A DNA stretch of 45,922 nt from Clostridia bacterium (GTDB taxonomy: Bacteria; Bacillota; Clostridia; TANB77; CAG-508): positions 1 to 45,922 of the forward strand of contig JAFXMI010000007.1 of the NCBI GenBank assembly GCA_017530505.1, given 5' to 3'. Positions 1-9,061 of the stretch are shown in pieces (position 1 is the stretch's first letter; each line of letters opens with the position of its first letter). The notes beneath the pieces were generated by a model, which saw nothing but the letters and a program-made list of their open reading frames with translations, did not search any database and was not told the DNA's origin. Both the position numbers and the translations under genes were made by a program.

Positions 1-2
1 AT

Positions 3-683
3 CAACAACTTTTTTTGATAATAGCAATTATTATTATTATTCTTACTATTATGGCTTATTGTATTTACAAAATTAATAATGAAAAAAATATTCAGACAAA
101 CAAAGTTGTAGAACAAAACGAACAGATAAGTGTTTTAGAATACACTGTTGATAATCTTCAAGAAAGAATAAATACAATTTCAAATATTGTTAATGAGACT
201 GAAAATTCAAAAAATAATAATTCTGATAATAATAAAAACAGTTTAATTGAGGAAAGTATTGAAAAAGTTGAGCAAAATGTATCTAATACACAAATATCTA
301 TAGTCGGTAAATACAATAATAAATCAGAAACTAGCAATTATGTACATGATGCGAGTTTAGTAATTACCAATCAAACAAATTCATCAATTGATTTTAAATT
401 ATCTGCTATTCATGGTTCGGATATTGAGCATGTAAACACTGGAGAAGTAAGTGGGAAAGCAACAAAAATCGATATTCCACAAGATTTAATTGATTCAGAC
501 ACTAAACAATATGCATATCATTTTGTAGAAAATGTAGATGGAACAACATGTAAAATTACTTTTGTATATACAGCATACATAATGTTTGAATATGTTACTG
601 TTATAGAAGATTATTCTGATGGTATAAATCCATATTCTGGAAATAGAGTTTATTTTGAAGGCAATTATGAAAAGATATCTTAA
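3..683 (+). CDS. Membrane-anchored protein of unknown function, 5' end outside the window
   Basis: The frame is open to the left edge and the only nearby start (TTG at 15) has no ribosome binding site, so the gene probably begins upstream. What is visible is an isoleucine-rich membrane segment, a polar and probably coiled-coil stretch (about residues 25-65), an Asn/Ser-rich linker, and a C-terminal beta-rich domain of about 120 residues. That domain begins with a G-K-Y motif and ends in V-Y-F-E-G-N-Y. Small extracytoplasmic beta-barrel domains resembling lysozyme-inhibitor folds often show this pattern, but that link is inferred from pattern only. The likely topology is an N-terminal anchor with the C-terminal domain outside the cell. 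No function is assigned. Confidence 0.75.
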   Translation, partial: QQLFLIIAIIIIILTIMAYCIYKINNEKNIQTNKVVEQNEQISVLEYTVDNLQERINTISNIVNETENSKNNNSDNNKNSLIEESIEKVEQNVSNTQISIVGKYNNKSETSNYVHDASLVITNQTNSSIDFKLSAIHGSDIEHVNTGEVSGKATKIDIPQDLIDSDTKQYAYHFVENVDGTTCKITFVYTAYIMFEYVTVIEDYSDGINPYSGNRVYFEGNYEKIS

Positions 684-763
684 GAATAAAAATATAATAA
701 GTAATATTTATTTACAAAAAAAATATTTTGAGATAGTATATGTAAATAGTTAAGGAGAAAAAA

Positions 764-1801
764 ATGAAATATTTTAAAGAAATATCAGATGATGTAAATA
801 ATTATTTTAACATTCTATCAAAAGAAATACCAGAGTTTATTTATGAATATATAAAAGCACCAGAAATTCAAAGATTGAAAGGAATAGGAATAACTTGTGG
901 TGTAAATTTTAGCCAAATACGTACTAATATAAGTTTTTATTCTAGATTTGAGCATAGTATAGGTGTAGCACTTATTATTTGGAATTTTACAAAAGATAAA
1001 AAACAAACATTATCAGGTCTTTTTCATGATATTGCAAATCCTTCTTTTAGTCATTGTATTGATTTTTTAAATGGTGATTATGAAAAACAAGAGAGTACTG
1101 AAGAACTAACAACTAAGATTATTTCAGATTCAGAGTATATAATGAAATTGTTAAAACGTGATGGAATTAAACTAGAAGAAGTTGATGATTATAAAATTTA
1201 CCCAATAGCAGATAATAATACGCCTATGATTTCAGCAGATAGATTGGAATATAGCTTTTCAAATGGTTTTTCATTAGAAAATATTTGGAAAGATGGTGAT
1301 ATTGAAAAAATATATTCAAATTTAGAAATAATGAAAAATGAATATGGAGAAATTGAGTTAGGATTCAAAGATAAAGATATTTCTGAACTATTTATAGATA
1401 GGATAAAGCTTTTATGGAGAGATTTTGTAGAAAATAGATTTATTTGGGAATTAATTGCAAATATTATAAGAAGGCTAAATGAAGAGAACGTGCTTAAGAA
1501 AGAAGATTTATATAAATTAAGTGAATTTGAAATTATAGACATTGCGAAAAATTCTAATATTATTGAAGTACAAAAACTTGTACAAAATTTATCCCAAGCA
1601 AAAGATTTATTTGAATCAGATAAGGAAGTAGAAGGAAAATATTGTATAAAATGCTCTGCCAAATACAGGTATATAGATCCATTAATTAAACTGGATAATG
1701 AAAAAATAACTAGATTAACAGAAATTTCTGAAATAGCAAGAAAAGCTAAAAATGATCTATTAAAAATAGATTTTTCTAAATTTTTATATTCAAATTTTTA
1801 G
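764..1801 (+). CDS. HD-domain phosphohydrolase (dGTPase/HDIG-like)
   Basis: A 345-residue protein with the metal-binding pattern of HD hydrolases: R-F-E-H-S-x-G-V near residue 61 (His64), the H-D doublet at 88-89 in G-L-F-H-D-I-A, F-S-H at 95-97, and a later Asp in S-A-D-R-L-E-Y near 158. The spacing resembles dGTP triphosphohydrolase-like and YdhJ-type HD proteins, which cleave phosphate esters of nucleotides. The substrate cannot be told from sequence. The usual H-D-x-G-H is replaced by H-D-I-A-N, so activity may differ. The start is supported by AAGGAG eight bases upstream. A terminator-type hairpin at 2015-2053 lies downstream, so it appears to be transcribed alone. Confidence 0.8.
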   Translation: MKYFKEISDDVNNYFNILSKEIPEFIYEYIKAPEIQRLKGIGITCGVNFSQIRTNISFYSRFEHSIGVALIIWNFTKDKKQTLSGLFHDIANPSFSHCIDFLNGDYEKQESTEELTTKIISDSEYIMKLLKRDGIKLEEVDDYKIYPIADNNTPMISADRLEYSFSNGFSLENIWKDGDIEKIYSNLEIMKNEYGEIELGFKDKDISELFIDRIKLLWRDFVENRFIWELIANIIRRLNEENVLKKEDLYKLSEFEIIDIAKNSNIIEVQKLVQNLSQAKDLFESDKEVEGKYCIKCSAKYRYIDPLIKLDNEKITRLTEISEIARKAKNDLLKIDFSKFLYSNF

Positions 1802-1807
1802 ATTTAT

Positions 1808-1844
1808 ATAATTATCTATTTTAATTGTGAATATAGATAATTAT
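1808..1844. other. Perfect 12-bp inverted repeat just after the HD gene
   Basis: ATAATTATCTAT (1808-1819) pairs with ATAGATAATTAT (1833-1844) around a 13-base loop. No T-run follows, so it may protect a 3' end rather than terminate transcription. Confidence 0.45.
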
Positions 1845-1885
1845 TAGATTGTGCTAATTAACTATTCAGCTAATGGTAAATTGAT

Positions 1886-1993
1886 GTTACAATTCACAGC
1901 CTCTTATACTTATTTCTTAGTTTACGATATAATTATTTTTGAAAAAATTATTATATCGTAAACTAATTTATTAAATAAGCTGTAAATTGTAAC
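1886..1993. repeat. Nested palindromic intergenic element (MITE-like)
   Basis: The outer arms are GTTACAATTCACAGC (1886-1900) and GCTGTAAATTGTAAC (1979-1993), matching at 14 of 15 positions. Inside lies a second inverted repeat (1917-1966) with 24-base arms beginning TTAGTTTACGATATAAT, one mismatch and almost no loop. The inner arms closely match the termini of the element at 45738-45922, including the flanking ATTTATTAAATAA. The outer arms match the arms at 18851-18906. No coding potential is seen. Confidence 0.75.
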
Positions 1994-2014
1994 AAATTGA
2001 TGGTAAAATACATG

Positions 2015-2053
2015 AACTTAACAAATTTTGGTTGAAATTTGTTGAGTTTTTTT
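2015..2053 (+). terminator. Rho-independent terminator
   Basis: AACTTAACAAATTT (2015-2028) pairs with AAATTTGTTGAGTT (2035-2048), one G-U pair, and is followed by a seven-T run (2047-2053). It closes the transcript of the HD-domain gene and insulates the MBOAT operon. Confidence 0.8.
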
Positions 2054-2133
2054 ATATAATAAATTAAAGTTTTAGGATAGTTTAATAAATTCTTAAATAA
2101 TATACAAATTATTATCTAAAAAAAGGAGAGACT

Positions 2134-3546
2134 ATGATTTTTTCTACTTATCAATTTATTTTAGTATTTTTACCAATTGTTTTTGGAATATATTTTATAC
2201 TTAATAAATTAAAATTTAATACAATTTCAAAGATTTGGTTAGTAGTAGCATCACTGTATTTTTATGCTTCAGGAAGTAAAGCTTTTTTTCCTTTTTTCTT
2301 AGCAAGTATATTTGGAAATTATTTAGTAGGAATTGCTTTATCAAAACTTCAAGGGAATGAAAATAAAAGAGAAAGAAAACTTTTATTATTAATAGGTGTT
2401 TTTGCAAATGTTTTATTACTATGCTATTACAAATATATGAATTTCTTTATAGAAAATATTAATTTTTTATTGAAAACGAATATACCAATTGTGTATAGAA
2501 TACTTCCTATTGGAATATCTTTTTTTACATTCCAATTAATTGCATTTTTGGTAGATTCTTATAGAGGAGAAACAAAAGAATATAATATCATAGATTATCT
2601 CTTATTTATTACATTTTTTCCTCAACTCATTGTTGGACCTATTGTTCACCACAAAGAAATGGTATCTCAATTTGAAAACAAGGAAAATTCAAAATTAAAT
2701 TGGGACAATATTGCAGTTGGACTATTTGTATTTTCAATAGGATGTGCAAAAAAAATGTTGATAGCAGACGTTTTAACAACAAATGCACAAAGCTTTTATG
2801 TAACAGGACAAACAGCCTTTACTTTTTTAAATACATGGTTTTATTCTTTAGAATATACAATTTCTTATTATTTTGATTTATCTGGTTATGCAGATATGGC
2901 TATTGGGCTTGGTCTTATGTTTAATATTATAATACCTCAAAACTTTAATTCACCATATAAAGCAACAGATTTTCAAGAATACTGGAAACGTTGGCATATT
3001 ACCCTTTCAAGATTTTTAGGAACATATATATTCAAAAATATTTACCAAAAAGATAACAAGTGGAGAAATTATTATATAGCAACTATGATTACTTTTTTTG
3101 TTTCAGGTTTTTGGCATGGAGCAGGTTGGAACTTTATTATATGGGGATTAGTAAATGGTGTTCTTGTTTGTATTGCGTCTTATAGAAACAGAAAAGGAAA
3201 GAAAACACCATATGTATTAGCATGGATTGTTAATTTTATTTTGGTAATTTTAACTAGAGTTTTATTTGTATCTGAAAACTTTACTTATGCATGGAATGTT
3301 TATAAAGGAATGTTTAACTTTTCTAGCTTAGCAAATGTGGAATGGATTGCATTTTGGAACAACAACTGGCGTGCTATTATTACAACAATTACAGGGCTAG
3401 GAATTTGTTTATTTACTCCAAATACAGAGGAAATCCGTAAGAAATTTAAGACAAGTGTTCCTTATTTAATTTATGCGGTGGCACTTTTATCAATCTGTTT
3501 AATAACAATGGACAAGGTTGTAAACTTTTTGTATTTTCAATTCTAG
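2134..3546 (+). CDS. MBOAT-family membrane O-acyltransferase (AlgI/DltB-like)
   Basis: A 470-residue polytopic membrane protein of the membrane-bound O-acyltransferase family. It has the family hallmarks: D-L-S-G-Y-A-D-M-A near the middle, then Y-W-K-R-W-H-I-T-L-S, and the catalytic-His region S-G-F-W-H-G-A-G-W-N with the conserved His. Such proteins move acyl groups across the membrane onto extracellular polysaccharide, teichoic acid or other wall polymers. AAAGGAGAG precedes the ATG. The next gene starts 14 bases after its stop and looks like the SGNH-type partner usually encoded beside AlgI-like MBOATs, so the pair probably acylates a surface glycan. The glycan is not identifiable from sequence. 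Confidence 0.92.
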   Translation: MIFSTYQFILVFLPIVFGIYFILNKLKFNTISKIWLVVASLYFYASGSKAFFPFFLASIFGNYLVGIALSKLQGNENKRERKLLLLIGVFANVLLLCYYKYMNFFIENINFLLKTNIPIVYRILPIGISFFTFQLIAFLVDSYRGETKEYNIIDYLLFITFFPQLIVGPIVHHKEMVSQFENKENSKLNWDNIAVGLFVFSIGCAKKMLIADVLTTNAQSFYVTGQTAFTFLNTWFYSLEYTISYYFDLSGYADMAIGLGLMFNIIIPQNFNSPYKATDFQEYWKRWHITLSRFLGTYIFKNIYQKDNKWRNYYIATMITFFVSGFWHGAGWNFIIWGLVNGVLVCIASYRNRKGKKTPYVLAWIVNFILVILTRVLFVSENFTYAWNVYKGMFNFSSLANVEWIAFWNNNWRAIITTITGLGICLFTPNTEEIRKKFKTSVPYLIYAVALLSICLITMDKVVNFLYFQF

Positions 3547-3560
3547 GAGGAGAAAAATAA

Positions 3561-4703
3561 ATGACAGCAAAAAAATGGACAATAACTTTTGTTATAATTA
3601 TTATAACTGTTTTAATTTTTATTGCATTAATAAACTATATAGTTGATCCATATGGTTATTTTGATGGATTAGATGGATTGAATAAAGAATTAAATGATAA
3701 TAATTATATAAGAGTTTTAAAAGCAAAACATATTCAAAAATTTGGTGAACAATATGAAGGTTATGTTCTTGGTGGCTCTAAAGCGGGTGGATATACTTCT
3801 GAAATAATGTCTAAACTTGATGGATATAATTACTATAATTGTTTCATAACAATGGGAAATTTTGAAGAATACTATATTTTAACAAAACATATTATAAGTA
3901 ATAGTCCAAATTTAAAAAAAATTGTATTAAATTTAAGTGGATTTGAATGTTTATTTGATGTAAGAACTGGAGTAAAGCAAGAAACTCCAGCTGTTCTTAC
4001 TGGGAAAAGTGAAATAGTTGAGTTTGTTAAATTTTTTTTTAAAAATCCAAAATTAAGTTATGATCAGGTATTCCATCCAGGAGATGATTATAGGCAAAAT
4101 GATGATGGAAGTAGAAATTTAGCAGGTGCATATATAGAATATTTAAAAGATCCAAATGAATATGTTAGAAAAAATGTAGTTTATGATTTGGAACAAGATT
4201 TGAAAATAATGTTTGATAATGCAACAACAAGAACTTTTACATCTTTTCCAAAGGATATTAATTATTTAAGAGAGATTGTAAATTTGTGTAAAGAAAATGA
4301 TATCGAACTTTTAGTTATTAATTCTGCAACACCGCTTACTTCTAGACAATCATACGAAGGAGAAGCATATTGGAATTTTTTAGCTCAGGTAGCTGTGGTT
4401 ACAGATTTTTGGGATTTTACTAGTTATAATGATATTAACTTAAATCCATATAATTTTTATGATGATGCACATCCATTTTACGAAGTGGTAGATTTAATTA
4501 TTAATACAATAGCTGGAAAAAATTCATATAAAGGGTTTGGATATTATGTTACAAAAGATAATGTTTACGATTATCTACAACAAAGAAGAAATGATTTTTA
4601 TGAACTGAAATATGATTTCGAACAAAATGGAACTGTTGTATTAAAGGGGAGATCGGAAGAAAGCAATCTTCTAAGAAATGGTACAACATACCAAAATAAT
4701 TAA
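3561..4703 (+). CDS. SGNH/GDSL-like membrane-anchored partner of the MBOAT acyltransferase
   Basis: A 380-residue protein with one N-terminal membrane segment (about residues 7-27) and a large extracytoplasmic part. A G-G-S-K-A-G-G block (about residues 71-77) sits where SGNH hydrolases carry the nucleophile Ser. D-D-A-H-P near residue 310 matches the C-terminal D-x-x-H of the same fold. By analogy with AlgJ/AlgX and DltD, it probably takes the acyl group exported by the preceding MBOAT protein and passes it to a wall polymer. GGAGGAG sits just before the ATG, and the short gap indicates co-transcription. The family assignment rests on these motifs and the context. Confidence 0.75.
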   Translation: MTAKKWTITFVIIIITVLIFIALINYIVDPYGYFDGLDGLNKELNDNNYIRVLKAKHIQKFGEQYEGYVLGGSKAGGYTSEIMSKLDGYNYYNCFITMGNFEEYYILTKHIISNSPNLKKIVLNLSGFECLFDVRTGVKQETPAVLTGKSEIVEFVKFFFKNPKLSYDQVFHPGDDYRQNDDGSRNLAGAYIEYLKDPNEYVRKNVVYDLEQDLKIMFDNATTRTFTSFPKDINYLREIVNLCKENDIELLVINSATPLTSRQSYEGEAYWNFLAQVAVVTDFWDFTSYNDINLNPYNFYDDAHPFYEVVDLIINTIAGKNSYKGFGYYVTKDNVYDYLQQRRNDFYELKYDFEQNGTVVLKGRSEESNLLRNGTTYQNN

Positions 4704-4813
4704 ATAAAAGGTACAATATTAAAGTTCAAAGATGATTTTATCATTGGCATTTTAATATGTTTAATACTATTTGTATAACATTTATAGTATATTAGAAAGG
4801 AATTTAATTTAAG

Positions 4814-5368
4814 ATGAATTTAAAAGGATACTTTATTACATTTTTTATTAGCATGGTTCCAATTGTTGAACTAAGAGGAGCGATACCAATTGCAGAAAGC
4901 ATGAGGTTGAATATATTTTGGTATTATCCAATTGCTATCTTAGGAAATATGGTTCCAGTTCCTATTATTTATTTTTTTGCAAGAAAGGTTTTAGAATGGG
5001 GAAAAGATAAAAGAATCATTGGAACCTTTTTCACATGGTGTTTAGAAAAGGGTGAAAAAGGTGGAAAAAAATTAATAGAAAAAGCTGGAACTACAGGAAT
5101 GTTTTGGGCTTTGTTACTATTTGTAGGAATTCCAATTCCAGGAACAGGAGCATGGACAGGAACTTTAGCATCAAGTTTTCTTAATTTAGGATTTAAAAAT
5201 AGTATTTTGGCAGTTACATTAGGTGTTTTACTTGCTGGAATAATAATGTCTTTTGGAAGTAAAATGGTATCTATACTAGGTTGGTGGGGGTTAGCAATAG
5301 TAATTTTAGTTATAATAGCTTTGGTATTAATCTCTACGATAATAAATAAAAAAAAGAAGAAGAATTAA
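4814..5368 (+). CDS. Small multidrug-export-type membrane protein (PF06695-like)
   Basis: A 184-residue protein with several membrane segments. The N-terminal pattern P-I-V-E-L-R-G-A-I-P and the block G-I-P-I-P-G-T-G-A-W-T-G near residue 105 are typical of the COG2426 / sm_multidrug_ex family, small DedA-like membrane proteins of uncertain substrate. The C-terminus ends in a lysine-rich tail, probably cytoplasmic. AGAAAGGAA precedes the ATG at normal distance. It converges with the DUF1836 gene on the other strand and appears to be a single-gene unit. Confidence 0.8.
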   Translation: MNLKGYFITFFISMVPIVELRGAIPIAESMRLNIFWYYPIAILGNMVPVPIIYFFARKVLEWGKDKRIIGTFFTWCLEKGEKGGKKLIEKAGTTGMFWALLLFVGIPIPGTGAWTGTLASSFLNLGFKNSILAVTLGVLLAGIIMSFGSKMVSILGWWGLAIVILVIIALVLISTIINKKKKKN

Positions 5369-5491
5369 TAAAATTCTTTCTTCTAGTTTCGATATAAAAA
5401 TGTGCTCATAATAATATATATCAATATGAAATTCTGCATTTATATAAAATAGTTATGAATTATAACTCATTGTATAAGAAGCTTCTCTTTT

Positions 5492-5977
5492 TTATTGTTG
5501 GCTTTTTAAAATTAGGTCAGCTGTATATCTGCAAATACTAGAAGCTGAAGCTAAATACATCGCAGAAGAAGTAGAGTTTTTAGATATATAATTATCGGAA
5601 ATTTCTATTACTTTTTTAGATATTTCACTTTGTAATTTACTATATTCGTTAAGAAGATCTTCAATACTTGAATCTTTTAGTTTTTCATCAATTAGAATTT
5701 TTATGTCAGCAATAGGCATTACTTGTTTTAAACTACAAATTATAATTAAATAAGCAATATGAATTTTAGAGTACTTCTTCTTTATAGGAGGTGGTACAAT
5801 TCCAAGTTTTACATAGTTATTAATCATTGATGGAGTAATTAGTTTCTCTTCTGTACTGCAACAAAGGTATTTTTCCATCAAAACAATTATCTGATCCATG
5901 TATAAATCCAATTCTGGAAGTTCGCTCCAAAGTGGAATTTTTCTAGAATATATTTTTTCTGTATATAGTTTTTCCAT
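5492..5977 (-). CDS. DUF1836 domain protein (MerR-like, putative regulator)
   Basis: From its best start this encodes 161 residues. I chose the ATG at 5977 because AAAGGA lies seven bases upstream on the minus strand; the longer frame begins with a stretch lacking a binding site. The segment T-P-S-M-I-N-N-Y-V-K-L-G-I-V followed by P-P-P and a Lys-rich stretch is the DUF1836 signature. These are small winged-helix proteins related to the MerR DNA-binding fold, found mainly in Bacillota and of unknown target. It is divergent from the AMP-forming ligase gene and shares a roughly 160-bp intergenic region with it, so it may regulate that gene. That last point is inference. Confidence 0.8.
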   Translation of the reverse strand: MEKLYTEKIYSRKIPLWSELPELDLYMDQIIVLMEKYLCCSTEEKLITPSMINNYVKLGIVPPPIKKKYSKIHIAYLIIICSLKQVMPIADIKILIDEKLKDSSIEDLLNEYSKLQSEISKKVIEISDNYISKNSTSSAMYLASASSICRYTADLILKSQQ

Positions 5978-6079
5978 TATAATTATCCTTTCATATTCTA
6001 AAATAATAGTTAAATTAAATAATATATTTTCTATCGATAATATGATAACATATTTTTTTTCCAATTTCAATAAAATTAG

Positions 6080-6108
6080 TTGACTTTGTATTATAATTTA
6101 TATATAAT
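6080..6108 (+). promoter_or_regulatory. Sigma-A-type promoter of the acyl ligase gene
   Basis: TTGACT (6080-6085), 17-base spacer, TATAAT (6103-6108). The start codon follows 32 bases later. This is one of the closest matches to consensus in the window. Confidence 0.75.
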
Positions 6109-6140
6109 AGTTTTGAAAACTAGATAAGGAGAACTTTAAA

Positions 6141-7841
6141 GTGAAAAAAGATGATTATTTTCATACATATCCCTATTTTAATAACATTAAAGAAATGATG
6201 GATTATAGTATAGAACAAAATTCAGATTGTAGAGCTTTTATACTAAAAGATAAAGAAGGAAACCATGTTAATATAAAATATAAAGAATTAAAAGATGAGA
6301 TTAATTATTTAGGAACCTCTTTTTTAAATTTAGGACTAAAAGGAAAAAAAATTGCTATTGTTGGAAAAAACAGCTATATGTGGGTTTTAAGTTACTTAGC
6401 TGTACTTTATGGTAATATGGTAGCTGTTCCATTAGATAAAGATTTAGAAATAGGTGAACTTGAAAATTGTTTGGTTAGAAGCAAAGCAGATGCAGTTATA
6501 TTTGATGAAAAATTAATAGATAAAATTATGCAAATACGTGCAAATGGAAACACATATTTAAAAGAATATATTACAAATGCTAAAACAGATGACTTTAAAA
6601 ATTTTGATGTTGTTAAAAATAAAGGTAAAGAATTATATTTGTCTGGTAAAAAAGATTTTGAAAATATTGAAATTGATTCTGATAAAATGTCTGTATTAGT
6701 ATTTACTTCAGGAACTAGTGCAAAATCAAAAGCAGTAATGCTATCCCAAAGAAATATTGCAGTAGATATTTATGCTATGAAGCAAGTAGAAGGTTTTTAT
6801 AATACAGATGTAAATTTACAATTTTTACCACTACATCATATGTTTGGATCAACAGGGGTACTTATTTTTTTAGCATCTGGTTGCGCAAATGCTTTTCCAG
6901 ATGGTTTAAAATATGTTCAGCAAAATATGAAGGAATATAAAGTAAGTATATTTGTTGGAGTTCCAGCTTTAATAGAAGCTATTTATAAAAAAATTGATAA
7001 AGGAATTGAAAATCAAGGTAAAACATCATTAGTTAGAGCTTTGAAAAAAATAACTAATCCGTTAGGTGTAAAAGTTAAAAGAAAAATTTTTAAGTCTATA
7101 CTTTCAGAATTAGGTGGAGATTTAAGATTAATTATAAGTGGAGCTGCTGCACTTGATAAAAAAATAGATATAGATTTTAATGAAATTGGAATTAGAGTTA
7201 TTCAGGGCTATGGTCTTACTGAAACTTCCCCAGTTGTTGCTGCTGAAAATGATAAATATCAAAAATTCGGATCTGTAGGATTTCCTATGAAAGGTTTTGA
7301 GGTTGAAGTCGTTGATAAAGATGAACAAGGAATAGGAGAACTTAGAACTAGAGGCGAAAATGTAATGCTTGGTTACTATGAAAATGAGATAGAAACATCA
7401 GAAGTTTTAAAAGATGGATGGTTTTATACTGGAGATTATGGGTATATTGATAGAGAAGGTTTTATTTTTATAACAGGAAGAAAGAAAAATATGATTGTTC
7501 TTCAAAATGGTAAAAAAATTTTTCCAGAAGAAGTTGAAGATTTAATTAATAAAATAGATTTAGTTGAAGAATCTATGGTCTTTGGATTCCCAAAAGGTAA
7601 TGATGTTGTTTTATCAGTAAAAGTAAAATATGATGAAGATATTGCAAAAGAAAAATATCCAAATAAATCTGAACAAGAGTTAGAAAAAATTACATGGGAA
7701 AAGATAAAGGAAATTAATTCATCTTTTCCTGTATATAAACATGTTAAGAATTTAATTTTTACAAAAGAAGATTTTATAAAAACAACTACTGCTAAAATAA
7801 AAAGATTTGAAGAAATTAAAAAAATAATACAAAATTCTTAG
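6141..7841 (+). CDS. AMP-forming long-chain acyl-CoA synthetase/ligase
   Basis: A 566-residue member of the adenylate-forming (ANL) family, which activates a carboxylic acid to an acyl-adenylate and transfers it to CoA or a carrier. Visible core motifs are L-V-F-T-S-G-T-S-A-K-S-K at about 186-197 (A3 loop), G-Y-G-L-T-E-T-S-P (A5), Y-T-G-D-Y-G-Y (A7, with the ATP-ribose Asp), G-R-K-K-N-M-I hinge (A8), and a C-terminal T-T-A-K-I-K-R with the A10 Lys. Translation starts at GTG with AAGGAG ten bases upstream. Closest in style to FadD/FAA1-type long-chain ligases; chain length and acceptor are not determinable. Transcribed alone, divergent from the DUF1836 gene. Confidence 0.9.
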   Translation: MKKDDYFHTYPYFNNIKEMMDYSIEQNSDCRAFILKDKEGNHVNIKYKELKDEINYLGTSFLNLGLKGKKIAIVGKNSYMWVLSYLAVLYGNMVAVPLDKDLEIGELENCLVRSKADAVIFDEKLIDKIMQIRANGNTYLKEYITNAKTDDFKNFDVVKNKGKELYLSGKKDFENIEIDSDKMSVLVFTSGTSAKSKAVMLSQRNIAVDIYAMKQVEGFYNTDVNLQFLPLHHMFGSTGVLIFLASGCANAFPDGLKYVQQNMKEYKVSIFVGVPALIEAIYKKIDKGIENQGKTSLVRALKKITNPLGVKVKRKIFKSILSELGGDLRLIISGAAALDKKIDIDFNEIGIRVIQGYGLTETSPVVAAENDKYQKFGSVGFPMKGFEVEVVDKDEQGIGELRTRGENVMLGYYENEIETSEVLKDGWFYTGDYGYIDREGFIFITGRKKNMIVLQNGKKIFPEEVEDLINKIDLVEESMVFGFPKGNDVVLSVKVKYDEDIAKEKYPNKSEQELEKITWEKIKEINSSFPVYKHVKNLIFTKEDFIKTTTAKIKRFEEIKKIIQNS

Positions 7842-7898
7842 TTTCATTAATTCTATTTTAACAAAGCGGTGGTATCATATTTATTTATCTTTAGATTT

Positions 7899-8432
7899 TT
7901 AACTTTTATTAAAAAGTATATCACAAATTAAAGGTGAAGTAATATTTAGTATACAGTCTAATAAGCTTATTAAAACAAGGAGTTGTTGAAATTGCAAAAT
8001 AAAGCTAAATATTGTAATTAATATAATAATAAAAAGTTTTTTCAAAACAATTAGTATAGCTAATTGTTTTGTTTTTTTTATCGGAATACATAGTTTATGA
8101 ATACTCAATGTAAAAAAACTATAAAAAGGAATTAACATGAAGAGTTTTGTATATAGATAAAAAGAAAAATTAATAATTCCAAAAGAGGTATATTGCCTTA
8201 ATAATAAAACCAAATAAGAGTTTAAAATAGTAAAAATTGTTGAAACAATAAAAAATATTTTGTGGTTTTTAATTTTTTTTATAAATATTAAACTTGGTAA
8301 TGAAATAAATAGAGAAAATAAAAAAAGTAAAATGCAGCTATATGCCAGAAAAGTATTATTAAATTTAGTAACTATAATTGATAAAAATAAATAGTAAATT
8401 ATTTCAGTTAAAATATAAAATATTATTTCCAT
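7899..8432 (-). CDS. Hypothetical multi-spanning membrane protein
   Basis: A 177-residue, extremely hydrophobic protein rich in Ile, Leu and Phe, with about five predicted membrane segments and short Lys-rich loops. The start at 8432 has only a weak AGAAAG-type binding site, and no family signature is recognised. It fills an otherwise empty stretch between the ligase gene and the mraZ promoter. Because AT-rich DNA readily gives hydrophobic frames, I rate it only moderately likely to be a real gene. Confidence 0.5.
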   Translation of the reverse strand: MEIIFYILTEIIYYLFLSIIVTKFNNTFLAYSCILLFLFSLFISLPSLIFIKKIKNHKIFFIVSTIFTILNSYLVLLLRQYTSFGIINFSFYLYTKLFMLIPFYSFFTLSIHKLCIPIKKTKQLAILIVLKKLFIIILITIFSFILQFQQLLVLISLLDCILNITSPLICDILFNKS

Positions 8433-8548
8433 AAGATTTCTTTCTATCTAATTTTTTTAAAATTGCTATAATTTATGAGATTTATAAAAACATTATATAC
8501 TATATAAAAAAAAATCACAAAATTTTTTAAAAAATTTTAAAAAAATAC

Positions 8549-8577
8549 TTGCAAAAATAAATTTTATATATTACAAT
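8549..8577 (+). promoter_or_regulatory. mraZ promoter
   Basis: TTGCAA (8549-8554), 17-base spacer, TACAAT (8572-8577). It drives the division/cell-wall cluster, and the MraZ boxes begin eight bases downstream of the -10 element. Confidence 0.7.
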
Positions 8578-8585
8578 TTAGGTGA

Positions 8586-8610
8586 AGTGGAGAAAAGTGG
8601 TAAAAAGTGG
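8586..8610 (+). promoter_or_regulatory. MraZ operator: three AGTGG direct repeats at exact 10-bp spacing
   Basis: AGTGG occurs at 8586-8590, 8596-8600 and 8606-8610, all in the same orientation and each one helical turn apart. MraZ is known to bind direct TGGG/GTGG-type repeats with about 10-bp periodicity upstream of its own gene. Their position just after the -10 element fits autorepression of the dcw cluster. Confidence 0.8.
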
Positions 8611-8635
8611 TTTAAAAAGGAAGAACAAATAAACT

Positions 8636-9061
8636 ATGTTAATTGGTGAATATGAACACTCTCTTGATACCAAAGGAAGGTTAATAATGCCTTCTAAATT
8701 AAGAGAAGATTTGGGTGAAAAATTTATAGTGACAAAAGGTTTAGATGGATGTTTATTTGCGTTTTCAAAATTTGAATGGTCTAATTTTGAGCAAAAATTA
8801 AGAACACTTCCAATTTCCAATAAAGATGCTAGAAACTTTTCAAGATTTTTCTTTGCTGGTGCTATAGAATGCGAAATAGACAAACAGGGAAGGTTCCTTA
8901 TAACAAGTAATTTAAGAGAATTTGCAGATTTAAAAAAAGATGTAATTATAGTTGGTATGGATTCTCGATTAGAAATTTGGAGTAAGGATAGATGGCAACA
9001 AGAAGATAGCGTAATTTCAGCAGATGAGATTGCTGAAAAAATGGAAATGCTTGGTATATAA
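8636..9061 (+). CDS. mraZ: Transcriptional regulator MraZ
   Basis: A 141-residue protein, normal length for MraZ, with two SpoVT/AbrB-like repeats. Each carries the D-x-K-G-R-[LF] signature: D-T-K-G-R-L near residue 12 and D-K-Q-G-R-F near residue 82. MraZ forms a ring-shaped oligomer that binds repeats upstream of its own operon and tunes expression of the division and wall cluster. The expected repeats are present at 8586-8610. AAAAGGAAG lies about 13 bases before the ATG. It is the first gene of the dcw cluster here, followed by rsmH. Confidence 0.95.
   Translation: MLIGEYEHSLDTKGRLIMPSKLREDLGEKFIVTKGLDGCLFAFSKFEWSNFEQKLRTLPISNKDARNFSRFFFAGAIECEIDKQGRFLITSNLREFADLKKDVIIVGMDSRLEIWSKDRWQQEDSVISADEIAEKMEMLGI

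Noticed and set aside
1198-1662. 154-codon open frame on the minus strand inside the HD gene
   Set aside because: It lies wholly within a conserved plus-strand gene with HD motifs, and is low-complexity Ser/Phe/Ile sequence.
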